From: Thermococcus sp. | GTDB taxonomy: Archaea > Methanobacteriota_B > Thermococci > Thermococcales > Thermococcaceae | NCBI GenBank assembly: GCA_015523195.1 | Contig: WAKU01000025.1 | Location: 1-35,464 of the forward strand | DNA: 35,464 bases | Reading direction: 5' to 3' | In this document: positions 1 through 7,762 of the stretch, one piece after another | How positions within the stretch are numbered: position 1 is the first letter of the stretch | How the letters are laid out: each line of letters begins with the position of its first letter | Made by a program: the position numbers and the translations under genes | Notes under the pieces: model-generated | What the model was told of the DNA's origin: nothing | The model's database searches: none | What the model saw: only the letters and a program-made list of their open reading frames with translations

Positions 1-735
1 AAGGACGGAAGGAAGTTCATTGAGGTGGCGAAAAGGGTTACAAAGAAGAAGCCGGTCATAGCGCTAAAAGCCGGAAGGAGCGAGAGCGGAGCAAGAGCTG
101 CATCGAGTCACACGGGTTCTTTAGCAGGAAGCTGGAAGATCTACGAGGCGGCCTTTAAGCAGGGCGGTGTCCTCATAGCCGAGACCATAGACGACATGCT
201 CAGCATGGCGAGGGCCTTCACACAGCCATTGCCGAGAGGAAAGCGCGTCGCGATAATGACGAACGCCGGTGGCCCCGGAGTTTTGACGGCGGATGAGATA
301 GACAAGCGCGGGCTGAAGCTGGCGAACCTTGAGGAAAAGACGATAGAGGAACTGCGCTCCTTCCTTCCGCCCATGGCTGCTGTAAAGAACCCGGTCGACA
401 TGATAGCCTCCGCCAGGGGAGAAGACTACTACAGAGCAACAAAGGCCCTTCTGCAGGACAAAAACGTTGACATGCTCATAGCGATATGCGTCGTTCCAAC
501 CTTCGCGGGAATGACGCCGGCGGAGCACGCTGAGGGGGTCATCAGGGCCGTCAAGGAGGTAAACAACGGAAAGCCAGTTCTCGGCCTCTTCATGGCGGGC
601 TACGTCAGCGAGAAGGCCAAGGAACTGCTTGAGAAGAACGGAATCCCGAGCTACGAGAGGCCGGAGGATGTGGCAGCTGGAGCCTACGCCCTCGTCCAGC
701 AGGCGAAGAACGCCGGCGTTTTGGAGGAGGAGTGA
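1..735 (+). CDS. ADP-forming acyl-CoA (arylacetyl-CoA) synthetase alpha subunit, C-terminal part
   Basis: The frame is open to the left edge (first residues KDGRKFIEVAKRV), so the GTG at 25 is not the real start and the N-terminal half is missing. The family converts acyl-CoA + ADP + phosphate to acid + ATP + CoA in the cytoplasm, with a separate beta subunit that is not in this window. The SHTGSLAGS segment carries the histidine known to be phosphorylated in this family, and a ligase-CoA domain follows (NAGGPGVL). The sequence resembles the isoenzyme II alpha type, which prefers aryl-acetyl-CoA, more than the acetyl type; this is from memory of the Pyrococcus proteins. Position just upstream of iorAB supports that substrate. 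A T-rich tract lies in the 39-nt gap to iorA. Confidence 0.88.
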   Translation, partial: KDGRKFIEVAKRVTKKKPVIALKAGRSESGARAASSHTGSLAGSWKIYEAAFKQGGVLIAETIDDMLSMARAFTQPLPRGKRVAIMTNAGGPGVLTADEIDKRGLKLANLEEKTIEELRSFLPPMAAVKNPVDMIASARGEDYYRATKALLQDKNVDMLIAICVVPTFAGMTPAEHAEGVIRAVKEVNNGKPVLGLFMAGYVSEKAKELLEKNGIPSYERPEDVAAGAYALVQQAKNAGVLEEE

Positions 736-736
736 C

Positions 737-751
737 TTTCATTTTTTCATC
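737..751 (+). terminator. T-rich tract between ACS alpha and iorA
   Basis: A CTTTCATTTTTTCAT run directly follows the synthetase stop codon. Oligo-T runs are the usual archaeal termination signal, but no stem-loop is visible. The short gap to iorA leaves open that only part of transcription stops here. Confidence 0.4.
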
Positions 752-774
752 ACTCAGACGTGGGAGGTGTTTGA

Positions 775-2718
775 ATGGCGAAGGTTACCGACATAGTGTT
801 GTGGGACAAACCCGGGGAGAGGGTTCTCCTCCTCGGAAACCACGCGATAGCAAGGGGAGCGCTCGAAGGCAACATAGCGGTTTTTGCCGCCTACCCCGGA
901 ACGCCGAGCTCAGAGCTTACCGACACGATGGCGGCAGTTGCAAAGAAGGCCGGCGTTTACATGGAGTACTCAACCAACGAGAAGGTGGCATTTGAGACAG
1001 CTTTGGCAGCGGCCTGGAGTGGCCTTAGAGCAATGACGGCAATGAAGCACGTTGGCCTTAACGTCGCCATGGACAGCTTCATGACGGCAAGCTACATGGG
1101 CGTTGACGGCGGGCTAATAGTTATGGTGGCAGACGACCCGAGCATGTGGAGCAGTCAGAACGAGCAGGACACAAGGGCGATAGCCAAGAACGCCGGGATT
1201 CCAGTTTTGGAGCCTTCGAGCGTTCAGGAAGCAAAGGACATGGTGAAGTACGCCTTCGAGGTGAGCGAGAAGTACGGCCAGATGGTGATACTCAGAACGA
1301 CGACGAGGAGCTCCCACATGCGCGGCGACGTCGTTCTTGGAGAACTGCCCGAGGAGATAAGAAAAGCCAAGAGAAAGTTCGGGAACTTCAAGAAGAACCC
1401 CGAGAGGTACGTTGACATACCCGCCTTCCAGAGGAAGAAGCACCCCTGGTTGCTCGAAACGGTGGAGAAGTTCCGCGAGGAGTTTAGCGAGAATCCCTTC
1501 AACTGGATTGAGGGCGATGAGAACGCAAAGGTGGGTATAATCGCTCCGGGCCTCAGCTACGCCTACGTGAAGGAGGCCTTAGCATGGCTCGGCGTCGAGA
1601 ACGTTAAGTTGCTCAAGCTCGGGACACCTTACCCGGTTCCCTACGGCCTGCTTGAGAAGTTCTTCGATGGACTTGAGAGGGTTCTCGTCGTTGAGGAGCT
1701 TGAGCCGGTCGTTGAGGAGCAGGTGAAGGTCTGGGCCTACGACAAAGGCCTGAGAATCCCAATCCACGGGAAGGACATCGTGCCGAGAGTCTTCGAGATG
1801 ACAACGAAAAGGGCTGTAGAGGCCGTAGCGAAGTTCCTCGGCATGGAAACGCCGATAGACTTTGAAGAGATAGACAAGAAGTACGAGAAGGTCTCAAAGA
1901 TAGTCCCGCCGAGGCCACCGAGCCTCTGTCCGGCCTGTCCGCACAGGAACACCTTCTACGCCATAAGGAGAGCCGCAACTCCAAGGGCCATATTCCCGAG
2001 CGACATAGGCTGCTACACCCTCGGTGTTCTTCCGCCGCTCAAGACCGTTGACACGACCATAGCGATGGGTGGCTCGATAGGAATGGCCCACGGCCTCGAC
2101 GTTGCTTTGAACGGCGTTCCGGGCGAGGAGGAGAGAAAGACCGGCAAGGAGAAGAAGATAATCGTTGCCACCATAGGAGACTCGACCTTCTTCCACACGG
2201 GCCTGCCAGCTTTGGCAAATGCCATCTACAACCGCTCCAACGTTGTCATAGTAGTCCTCGACAACCTCGTCACGGCAATGACGGGTGACCAGCCGAACCC
2301 CGGAACTGGAGACACCCCACACGGGCCTGGTAAGAGGATACTCATAGAGGAAGTCGCAAAGGCGATGGGAGCCGACTTCGTTAAGGTCGTTGACCCCTAC
2401 GACATAAAGGCGACGGAGAAGGCGATCAAAGAAGCTCTGGCCGTTGAGGGCGTAAGCGTCGTCGTTTCAAGGCAGCCCTGTGCACTCTACAGGATAGGCC
2501 AGATGAGGCGCGCTGGAGAGAAGTGGCCCATCTACCACGTCATCGAGGACAAGTGTACCGGCTGTAAGATCTGTATCAACGCCTACGGCTGTCCGGCGAT
2601 ATACTGGGATGCCGAGGCAAAGAAGGCCAAGATAGACCCGACGATGTGCTGGGGCTGCGGCGGATGTGCTCAGGTGTGTCCGTTTGGAGCGTTTGAGCCC
2701 ATGGAGGAGGGTGAGTGA
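775..2718 (+). CDS. iorA: Indolepyruvate ferredoxin oxidoreductase, alpha subunit
   Basis: This subunit oxidatively decarboxylates aryl pyruvates (from Trp, Phe, Tyr transamination) to aryl-acetyl-CoA and CO2, reducing ferredoxin. At 647 residues it has full family length. The N-terminal pyrimidine-type domain contains [13 protein letters not shown], and the middle holds the thiamine-diphosphate domain ([12 protein letters not shown], then [13 protein letters not shown] and [12 protein letters not shown]). The C-terminus has a two-cluster ferredoxin domain with CTGCKIC and [12 protein letters not shown]. The ATG has a GGGAGGTG ribosome binding site. The stop is 1 nt before iorB, so the two subunits are cotranslated. 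With the upstream acyl-CoA synthetase it forms an ATP-yielding route for aromatic amino acids. Confidence 0.96.
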   Translation: MAKVTDIVLWDKPGERVLLLGNHAIARGALEGNIAVFAAYPGTPSSELTDTMAAVAKKAGVYMEYSTNEKVAFETALAAAWSGLRAMTAMKHVGLNVAMDSFMTASYMGVDGGLIVMVADDPSMWSSQNEQDTRAIAKNAGIPVLEPSSVQEAKDMVKYAFEVSEKYGQMVILRTTTRSSHMRGDVVLGELPEEIRKAKRKFGNFKKNPERYVDIPAFQRKKHPWLLETVEKFREEFSENPFNWIEGDENAKVGIIAPGLSYAYVKEALAWLGVENVKLLKLGTPYPVPYGLLEKFFDGLERVLVVEELEPVVEEQVKVWAYDKGLRIPIHGKDIVPRVFEMTTKRAVEAVAKFLGMETPIDFEEIDKKYEKVSKIVPPRPPSLCPACPHRNTFYAIRRAATPRAIFPSDIGCYTLGVLPPLKTVDTTIAMGGSIGMAHGLDVALNGVPGEEERKTGKEKKIIVATIGDSTFFHTGLPALANAIYNRSNVVIVVLDNLVTAMTGDQPNPGTGDTPHGPGKRILIEEVAKAMGADFVKVVDPYDIKATEKAIKEALAVEGVSVVVSRQPCALYRIGQMRRAGEKWPIYHVIEDKCTGCKICINAYGCPAIYWDAEAKKAKIDPTMCWGCGGCAQVCPFGAFEPMEEGE

Positions 2719-2719
2719 G

Positions 2720-3328
2720 ATGAGAGAGTATAACATCGTTATCACCGGAGTGGGCGGTCAGGGAATTCTCACGGCAGCAAACCTGCTCGGCTGGGCGGCT
2801 TTGAGGGCTGGCTATAAAGTCCGCGTTGGGGAAGTTCACGGCATGAGCCAGCGCTTTGGGAGCGTTATCGCCTACGTCCGCTTTGGCGAAGATGTTTACG
2901 GCGCGATGGTTCCCGAGGGGAAGACCGACGTCATACTCTCCTTTGAACCCGTCGAGGCTCTACGCTACATCAACTACCTTAAGAAGGGTGGCCTGGTCTT
3001 CACGAACGCTCGCCCGATTCCACCGGTTCAGGTCTCTATGGGACTCGCTACCTATCCGAGCTTAGAGGAGATGAGGAAGATCATTGAGGAGGACTTTGAA
3101 GGCAAGTTCATGGCCTTCGACGCTGAAGAACTGGCCCTAAAGGCAGGGAACATCGTTACCACCAACGTCGTCCTCATCGGGGCTTTAACCCAGACGCCGG
3201 GCTTTCCGCTCTCGGCCGAGCACGTAAGGGAAGTTATCAAGGTAAGCGTCCCGCCGAAGACGATAGATGTGAACATGAAGGCCTTCGATTTAGGGGTTAA
3301 GGCCGCGAAGGAGATGCTGGGGCTTTGA
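2720..3328 (+). CDS. iorB: Indolepyruvate ferredoxin oxidoreductase, beta subunit
   Basis: This is the small partner of IorA, 202 residues, with the pyruvate-ferredoxin oxidoreductase gamma-type fold. The N-terminal motif [17 protein letters not shown] is diagnostic, followed by [12 protein letters not shown]. The ORF track starts at 2666 inside iorA, but the ATG at 2720 is preceded by GGAGGAGGGTGA at the end of iorA and gives the family N-terminus. The gene begins 1 nt after the iorA stop. It is followed by a T-rich run that probably ends the operon. Confidence 0.95.
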   Translation: MREYNIVITGVGGQGILTAANLLGWAALRAGYKVRVGEVHGMSQRFGSVIAYVRFGEDVYGAMVPEGKTDVILSFEPVEALRYINYLKKGGLVFTNARPIPPVQVSMGLATYPSLEEMRKIIEEDFEGKFMAFDAEELALKAGNIVTTNVVLIGALTQTPGFPLSAEHVREVIKVSVPPKTIDVNMKAFDLGVKAAKEMLGL

Positions 3329-3333
3329 GAGCT

Positions 3334-3355
3334 CTCTTGTCCCTTTTTCCTTCCC
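3334..3355 (+). terminator. T-rich terminator after iorB
   Basis: Pyrimidine-rich CTCTTGTCCCTTTTTCCTTCC follows the iorB stop and fits an archaeal oligo-T terminator for the ior operon. Confidence 0.4.
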
Positions 3356-3394
3356 TTAGTTGAGCCCTTTACTGCCCTTTATCTCGCGAAACCC

Positions 3395-3435
3395 TTATAA
3401 CTTACCCCTGGGTAAGTAACTTACGGTGGGGTAAG
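3395..3435 (+). promoter_or_regulatory. TATA box plus two 16-bp palindromes before the ATPase
   Basis: A TTATAA element (3395-3400) is followed at once by CTTACCCCTGGGTAAG (3401-3416) and CTTACGGTGGGGTAAG (3420-3435). The two copies are spaced 19 nt start to start and share AACTTAC-N6-GTAAG. The second ends on the base before the TTG start codon. They cover the expected transcription start and ribosome binding region, so a bound protein would block expression. A third copy lies at the other end of the gene (4528-4543). That the ATPase itself binds them is only an inference. Confidence 0.6.
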
Positions 3436-4542
3436 TTGCTGTTCGACCTTCGCCCAAAAACCAAGCGGGCTGACCTGTACGATAGGGAGAAGGAACTGAG
3501 GGAGTTTCAGAGCGCAGTGAACCTGGGTGAGGACCTGATCCTCCTGCTCGGCATAAGGCGCCTCGGGAAAAGCTCCCTCCTAAACGTTGCGCTCGCGGAA
3601 TCGGGATTCCCGTATGCAAAAATCGACGTCCGCTCCCTCTACTTCACCCACGGCTCAATACCTCAAGGGATTCTTGCCCGAAAAATCCTTGATTCCCTCC
3701 TCGCAACTGTCTCGGGACGTAAATCACTAAGACTTAAGCTTGAAAAGGTTTTGAGCTCCATCCGCGGGCTGAGGGTTTCGGGCCTGAGCGTGGAGTTCGA
3801 GAGGAAACCCGACCTTGCAGAAATTCTTGAAAAGATAAGCTCATGGGCCGAGAACGAGAACCTAAGGGCGATAATTGCCTTCGATGAGGCCCAGTACCTC
3901 AGGCTTTCGGGGATTCGCTACGACGGCCTGATAGCTTATGGGGTTGATAGCCTTCCCGGGATAACCTTCGCGCTAACTGGCTCTGAGGTGGGAATGCTCC
4001 ACGACTTCCTTGGCCTTGAGGACCCCAAAAAACCCCTCTTTGGCAGATACGCGAGGGAGATAGTGCTTCAAAGGTTCAGGCGGGAGGAGAGCATGGACTT
4101 CCTCAGAAGGGGTTTCGAAGAGGTCGGCATCAAACCGAGTAGGCAAGAGATCGGGGATGCCGTTGGGAGGTTCGACGGCATAGTCGGCTGGCTCACGATG
4201 TACGGTTATCTCCGCGGGGTTAGAAAGCTTCCCCATGCCCAAGCTATGGACGAACTCTTCAACATGGCCGAAAAGCTAATCCGGGGGGAGCTTTCGTCCC
4301 TTATTAGGAACAGCAGGAGGTACGGGGTTATATTGAAGGCAGTCGCCATGGGAAACGTTAGGTGGAGCACCATAAAGGAGTACGTGGAGTTCAAGATGGG
4401 GCCCGTAAACGACGCAAAGTTCTCCGTCCTCCTCAAGAACCTCCTCAAGTACGGCTACCTTGAAAAGAAAGGAAACGAGTATTCAATCCCAGATCCGGTC
4501 GTTAAGGAAGTCGTGAAGAACCTTCAACTTACCCCCCGGTAA
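3436..4542 (+). CDS. Archaeal AAA ATPase (ATPase_2 family) with C-terminal winged helix
   Basis: The protein has 368 residues. It opens with the family signature DLYDREKELREF. Walker A is GIRRLGKSS near residue 40, Walker B is IIAFDEAQYL near 150, and a sensor-like ALTGSE lies near 180. The C-terminal ~90 residues read as a winged-helix domain (STIKEYVEF, LLKYGYLEKKGNEYSI). Members of this large archaeal family are P-loop STAND-like ATPases, and most have no known function. The start is TTG directly after a palindrome, with no clear ribosome binding site. No neighbouring gene looks functionally linked. The last codons overlap a third palindrome, and the stop lies 1 nt from the convergent HDAC-like gene. 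A mobile or self-regulated unit is possible. Confidence 0.82.
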   Translation: MLFDLRPKTKRADLYDREKELREFQSAVNLGEDLILLLGIRRLGKSSLLNVALAESGFPYAKIDVRSLYFTHGSIPQGILARKILDSLLATVSGRKSLRLKLEKVLSSIRGLRVSGLSVEFERKPDLAEILEKISSWAENENLRAIIAFDEAQYLRLSGIRYDGLIAYGVDSLPGITFALTGSEVGMLHDFLGLEDPKKPLFGRYAREIVLQRFRREESMDFLRRGFEEVGIKPSRQEIGDAVGRFDGIVGWLTMYGYLRGVRKLPHAQAMDELFNMAEKLIRGELSSLIRNSRRYGVILKAVAMGNVRWSTIKEYVEFKMGPVNDAKFSVLLKNLLKYGYLEKKGNEYSIPDPVVKEVVKNLQLTPR

Positions 4543-4543
4543 T
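4528..4543. repeat. Third copy of the AACTTAC-N6-GTAA palindrome at the ATPase 3' end
   Basis: CTTACCCCCCGGTAAT spans the ATPase stop codon (TAA at 4540-4542) and the single base before the convergent gene. It shares the flanking AA and the CTTAC-N6-GTAA layout of the two upstream copies at 3401 and 3420, with one mismatch in the last arm base. Confidence 0.6.
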
Positions 4544-5545
4544 CTACAGCTCCCACCACTGCTCTTGTGCCTCTTTTACGGCCGAGACCGTCCTTAGAGC
4601 CTCATAGGAAGGTGTAACCGGGACTTCCCTTATCTCCCCCGACAGGTAGCCCTTGATGAATGCCGGCAGGCCTTTGTCGAGGCCTACTGAATAGCCGCCC
4701 TCGAAGATTACAGCGAGCGGATAGCGAGAGAGCGTTGAGCCGGCGTAGGCAAAGAAAACCTCGCTTAACCTGAGTGTCGTCAGGTTCTCGCCGAGAAAGC
4801 CGTCGAAGCCGGCCGAGATGACGATGAGCTCTGGCCTGAACTGGACTATCACCTGGAGGACGATTTCGTTCCATGCATAGATGTAGTCATCATCTCCGGC
4901 GTAGTGGGGCATCGGGATGTTGATCTTCGTCCCCTCTGCCCTCCTGCCCCCGACCTCGTATTCGTACCCGCTCATCGGGTAGATGTCGCGCTCGTGGAGG
5001 TCTATGTGAACGGCCTTTTCATCGTTCCACAGTATCTCCTGTGTGCCGTTGCCGTGGTGGGCGTCGAAGTCTATAACAAGAACCTTCCCGAGCTTCTCCT
5101 CCGCGATCTTGGCGGCGTAGGCAGAGTTGTTGAAGATGCAGAAGCCGAGCGTCGGTGCCCCCAAGGCCCTCCCGTTTCTGCCCGCGTGGTGTCCGGGAGG
5201 TCTGACAAGGGCTAAGTAAAGCCCTTTCCTCTCAACTGCCAGTTCAACTGCTCTTCTTGATGCCCCAAAGGCGGTGAGGGAAGCCTTCCACGTTCCTGGG
5301 GAAACGTAGGTGTCCGGGTCGAGGTGGGAGAAGTCCCTGCTCATATCCTTCACGAGCCTGACGTAGTCCTCACTATGAACCCTGAGCAGTTCATCCTCCT
5401 GAACCGGCCCCGGTTCGATCGGCTCCCAGAGGCCGGCGCTCTTAAGGGTGTTGACGGCCCTCAAAAGCCTCCCCGGGTTCTCGGGGTGGTACTCCTTTGG
5501 CCTGTGCTCGAGGAAAGCGGGTGAATAGAGGACTCCAAACCCCAC
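4544..5545 (-). CDS. Histone-deacetylase-family amidohydrolase (acetylpolyamine/acetoin-utilisation type)
   Basis: This 333-residue zinc hydrolase has the arginase/deacetylase fold. RPPGHHAG (paired histidines 119-120), DFDAHHGNGTQ (Asp161 and His163 as zinc ligands), SAGFDG (Asp248) and EGGY (catalytic-type Tyr285) are all present, so it should be active. The family removes acetyl groups from lysines or polyamines; which substrate is used here cannot be read from the sequence. Translation begins at GTG immediately after the TGA of the upstream gene, indicating coupling. Agmatinase lies just beyond that gene, which makes acetylpolyamine a reasonable guess. Archaeal histone or Alba acetyl-lysine is the alternative. 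Confidence 0.88.
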   Translation of the reverse strand: MGFGVLYSPAFLEHRPKEYHPENPGRLLRAVNTLKSAGLWEPIEPGPVQEDELLRVHSEDYVRLVKDMSRDFSHLDPDTYVSPGTWKASLTAFGASRRAVELAVERKGLYLALVRPPGHHAGRNGRALGAPTLGFCIFNNSAYAAKIAEEKLGKVLVIDFDAHHGNGTQEILWNDEKAVHIDLHERDIYPMSGYEYEVGGRRAEGTKINIPMPHYAGDDDYIYAWNEIVLQVIVQFRPELIVISAGFDGFLGENLTTLRLSEVFFAYAGSTLSRYPLAVIFEGGYSVGLDKGLPAFIKGYLSGEIREVPVTPSYEALRTVSAVKEAQEQWWEL

Positions 5546-6148
5546 TCAGAAGTACCCCCTGTCCTCCTCCTTCATGGACTTCTTTATCTCGTTCAGGAGC
5601 GCCTCCGCCTCCTCGGGCTTCATACCCACCTTCTGGGTCAGGAACTTTACTATCTCCTCCTCGCTTGCCCCTTTCTTGATGCGTTCTAAGACCATCAGGG
5701 CTATCCTCTCAAAAATGGCCTCGTTAAACTGCTCCGAGAGTCCGAGGGTATCCATCAGGACACCCATCCCGACGAGGAGGGCCGTGAGAGCGTCGTTGAA
5801 CTCGTCCTTTCCAAGGGTCTTCTCGTCGAGGTCGACACGGAGCGTGACCTCATCGTTCACACCGCTCAGGGTGAACTTTATGAGGTTCAGGCGCTCGTTG
5901 AGGACGAGGAGGGCGTGGTAGGTCTTGACCCTCTCCTCAAGGTTCATTGCTATCGTCTCGATCCCGGAGGGCACAGCGAGCCTCACGAAGCCGTCTGGAA
6001 AGAGGACGTTCAGCAGAAAGGGCACCTTTGGGTGTTCCGCCACGTACTGTCCCTTCCCCACCTCCTTGACGCTCCATGGTAGATCCACGGGGTCTTCCGC
6101 ATCGTCCCTTCCAGCCCTGAGCCACCCGAGCACGGTATCCTCTATCAT
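5546..6148 (-). CDS. Conserved hypothetical protein, YbjN/secretion-chaperone-like
   Basis: The ORF track runs to 6571, but the upstream part is antisense to agmatinase and not protein-like. ATG at 6148 follows GGTGA at the right distance and gives 200 residues. The middle shows alternating beta strands (FLLNVLFPDGFVRLAV, LIKFTLSG, EVTLRVDL) and then a helix, like the YbjN or type III secretion chaperone fold. A C-terminal helical segment resembles a small UBA-like domain (SEEEIVKFLTQKVG, PEEAEALLNEIKKS). The stop abuts the GTG of the HDAC-like gene, so the two form one transcription unit. The function is unknown, and the fold assignment is by eye. Confidence 0.7.
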   Translation of the reverse strand: MIEDTVLGWLRAGRDDAEDPVDLPWSVKEVGKGQYVAEHPKVPFLLNVLFPDGFVRLAVPSGIETIAMNLEERVKTYHALLVLNERLNLIKFTLSGVNDEVTLRVDLDEKTLGKDEFNDALTALLVGMGVLMDTLGLSEQFNEAIFERIALMVLERIKKGASEEEIVKFLTQKVGMKPEEAEALLNEIKKSMKEEDRGYF

Positions 6149-6223
6149 GGAATCACCATGGGATGTAGGCTCAACCCCATAAAGTTTTTTTGCCCTTCGC
6201 CCTCTCATGGCCGGGTGGTGCAC

Positions 6224-7084
6224 TTGGATTTCCTGTACACGTATCGCACGTTCAGCCTTGAGCTCCCGCTCACGGAGCCTGAAAAAGCTCGCTTCGTAAT
6301 CCTCGGTGTTCCATTCGACGGCACGACGAGCTTCAAAGGGGGCGCCCGTTTCGGGCCGACTCTGACGAGGCACGCGACCCTGAACCTTGAGAGCTACGTC
6401 CTCGACTACGGCCTGGACATCGCCGACCTTCCCGTTGCAGATATCGGCGACATCGCGGTCGTAGCCGGGGATCCGAGGAGAACAGCCGACAGGGTGAGGG
6501 AGACCATAGGGGAGCTCAAAGCGGCCAACCCCAAGGCTGTGCCCGTACTCCTCGGAGGGGAGCATTCGCAAACGTTAGGGGCCGTCGAGGCGCTGAAGCC
6601 TAAAAGCTACGTTGTTTTTGACGCACACCTCGACCTGAGGGACAGCTACGGCGACAACCCCTACAACCATGCCTGCGTCGCCCGGAGGATAAGCGAACTG
6701 GGCGTTGGGGAGGTCATGTTCGGGATAAGGAGCGGAACTGGGGAGGAGGTGGAGTACGCGGACGCGAGGGGCATAAAGTGGGTTCACGCGAGAGATTACA
6801 GCTTCGATGCATTCATAGAGCTTGTCAGGCCCCTCCCAGAGCCGGTTTACCTTTCGATCGACGTTGACGTCTTCGACCTCGGCCTCGTTCCATCAACGGG
6901 GACACCGGAGGCCGGCGGCCTTTCCTTCTGGGATGTTGTGGAGGCTGTGGAGTGGCTGACCGAGAAGAAGTCCGTGGTCGGCGTTGACATAATGGAGGTC
7001 GCTGGTGAGGCCTTAGGGGATCCAACTGCCCTGACCGCTGCTAAGCTGCTCTTCTACCTCCTCGGGGCTATGGGCAGGCTGTGA
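6224..7084 (+). CDS. speB: Agmatinase / N1-aminopropylagmatine ureohydrolase
   Basis: This manganese ureohydrolase of the arginase family has about 286 residues. The metal-binding segments GGEHS, DAHLDLRDSY and SIDVDVFDLGLVPSTGTPEAGG are intact. In Thermococcus kodakarensis the homologue acts on N1-aminopropylagmatine to give spermidine and urea, so the same polyamine role is likely here. The track start at 6158 is too far upstream. TTG at 6224 gives the family N-terminus (M-DFLYTY) after a GGTGGTG site, and GTG at 6218 or 6215 is possible. It is divergent from the YbjN-like/HDAC-like pair across about 75 nt. Confidence 0.92.
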   Translation: MDFLYTYRTFSLELPLTEPEKARFVILGVPFDGTTSFKGGARFGPTLTRHATLNLESYVLDYGLDIADLPVADIGDIAVVAGDPRRTADRVRETIGELKAANPKAVPVLLGGEHSQTLGAVEALKPKSYVVFDAHLDLRDSYGDNPYNHACVARRISELGVGEVMFGIRSGTGEEVEYADARGIKWVHARDYSFDAFIELVRPLPEPVYLSIDVDVFDLGLVPSTGTPEAGGLSFWDVVEAVEWLTEKKSVVGVDIMEVAGEALGDPTALTAAKLLFYLLGAMGRL

Positions 7085-7267
7085 GCCGGCCCTATGGTTT
7101 GGCTTTCGTGTTTTCCTCTCCTTACCCCTTGATATTCCCGATCAGGCTTGATGAATGGGCCAGACCTCCATCGGCGTCTTGCAATGTACCCATTGTTTCA
7201 TCGGTGGACTTTCCTTTCCATAAACCCTTAAATAGGCCTTTTCCAATTATCACACCGGTGAGGTGTT

Positions 7268-7762
7268 ATGGGTCTCGAAGAAACCCTCGAAACCTTCCAT
7301 TCACTCAAGGTCAGGGCCGTAACCCCCAGACCGGACTCAATGCCGGTAGTTGAGGAGGGAACGGCTATCTTAGACATTCTCAAGATACTCAGGACGAGGC
7401 ACCACGTCTGGGTCGTTGAGGACAGGGAGACCATGAAGCTGACGGGTGTTATAAGGTACTTGGATGTCATAGACATCCTCCTCCCCCCCGAGGCGCACCG
7501 CTTCAGACTGGGGATGACGGGGAGAACAATGAAGTCGGCCCTCGGCGGCGCGAGCAGTGCCAGGGACGTTGCCGAGAGGCATCCCCTAACCATCGATGCC
7601 GATGCCACTGTTCTCGACGCCCTGATGAAGATGAAGAAGTACAAGATGCAGGTCTTGGCGGTCGTAGAGGACGGAAAGCTGGTCGGTGAGGTCAGCCTGA
7701 GGATACTGATAGATGAGCTGCTGAGGTTGAGCAGGGTGGGTGGTGCCCAATGGAAGCCGTAA
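7268..7762 (+). CDS. Tandem CBS-domain protein
   Basis: This 164-residue protein consists of two CBS domains (about residues 15-75 and 95-155), each with the usual closing strand-helix pattern (MKLTGVIRYLDVIDIL; GKLVGEVSLRILIDELL). CBS pairs bind adenine nucleotides or similar ligands and act as regulatory modules. AGGTG lies ahead of the ATG. The end overlaps the antiporter gene by 13 nt in another frame, so the two are translationally coupled. The CBS protein is therefore probably a cytoplasmic ligand sensor for that transporter. A CTTAAATA element at 7228-7234 could be the promoter. Confidence 0.87.
   Translation: MGLEETLETFHSLKVRAVTPRPDSMPVVEEGTAILDILKILRTRHHVWVVEDRETMKLTGVIRYLDVIDILLPPEAHRFRLGMTGRTMKSALGGASSARDVAERHPLTIDADATVLDALMKMKKYKMQVLAVVEDGKLVGEVSLRILIDELLRLSRVGGAQWKP

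Noticed and set aside
1894-2322. Minus-strand ORF of 142 aa inside iorA
   Set aside because: It lies fully within iorA, lacks a ribosome site and has no coherent protein features.
6149-6571. N-terminal extension of the minus-strand ORF 5546-6571
   Set aside because: It is antisense to agmatinase and not protein-like; ATG 6148 has a proper GGTGA site and yields a compact domain.
7141-7215. A second possible box C/D sRNA (CCGATGA, CCGATGG and CTGA on the minus strand, or TTGATGA on the plus strand)
   Set aside because: The C box departs from the consensus, the guide spacing to CTGA is about 21 nt, and the ends do not pair.
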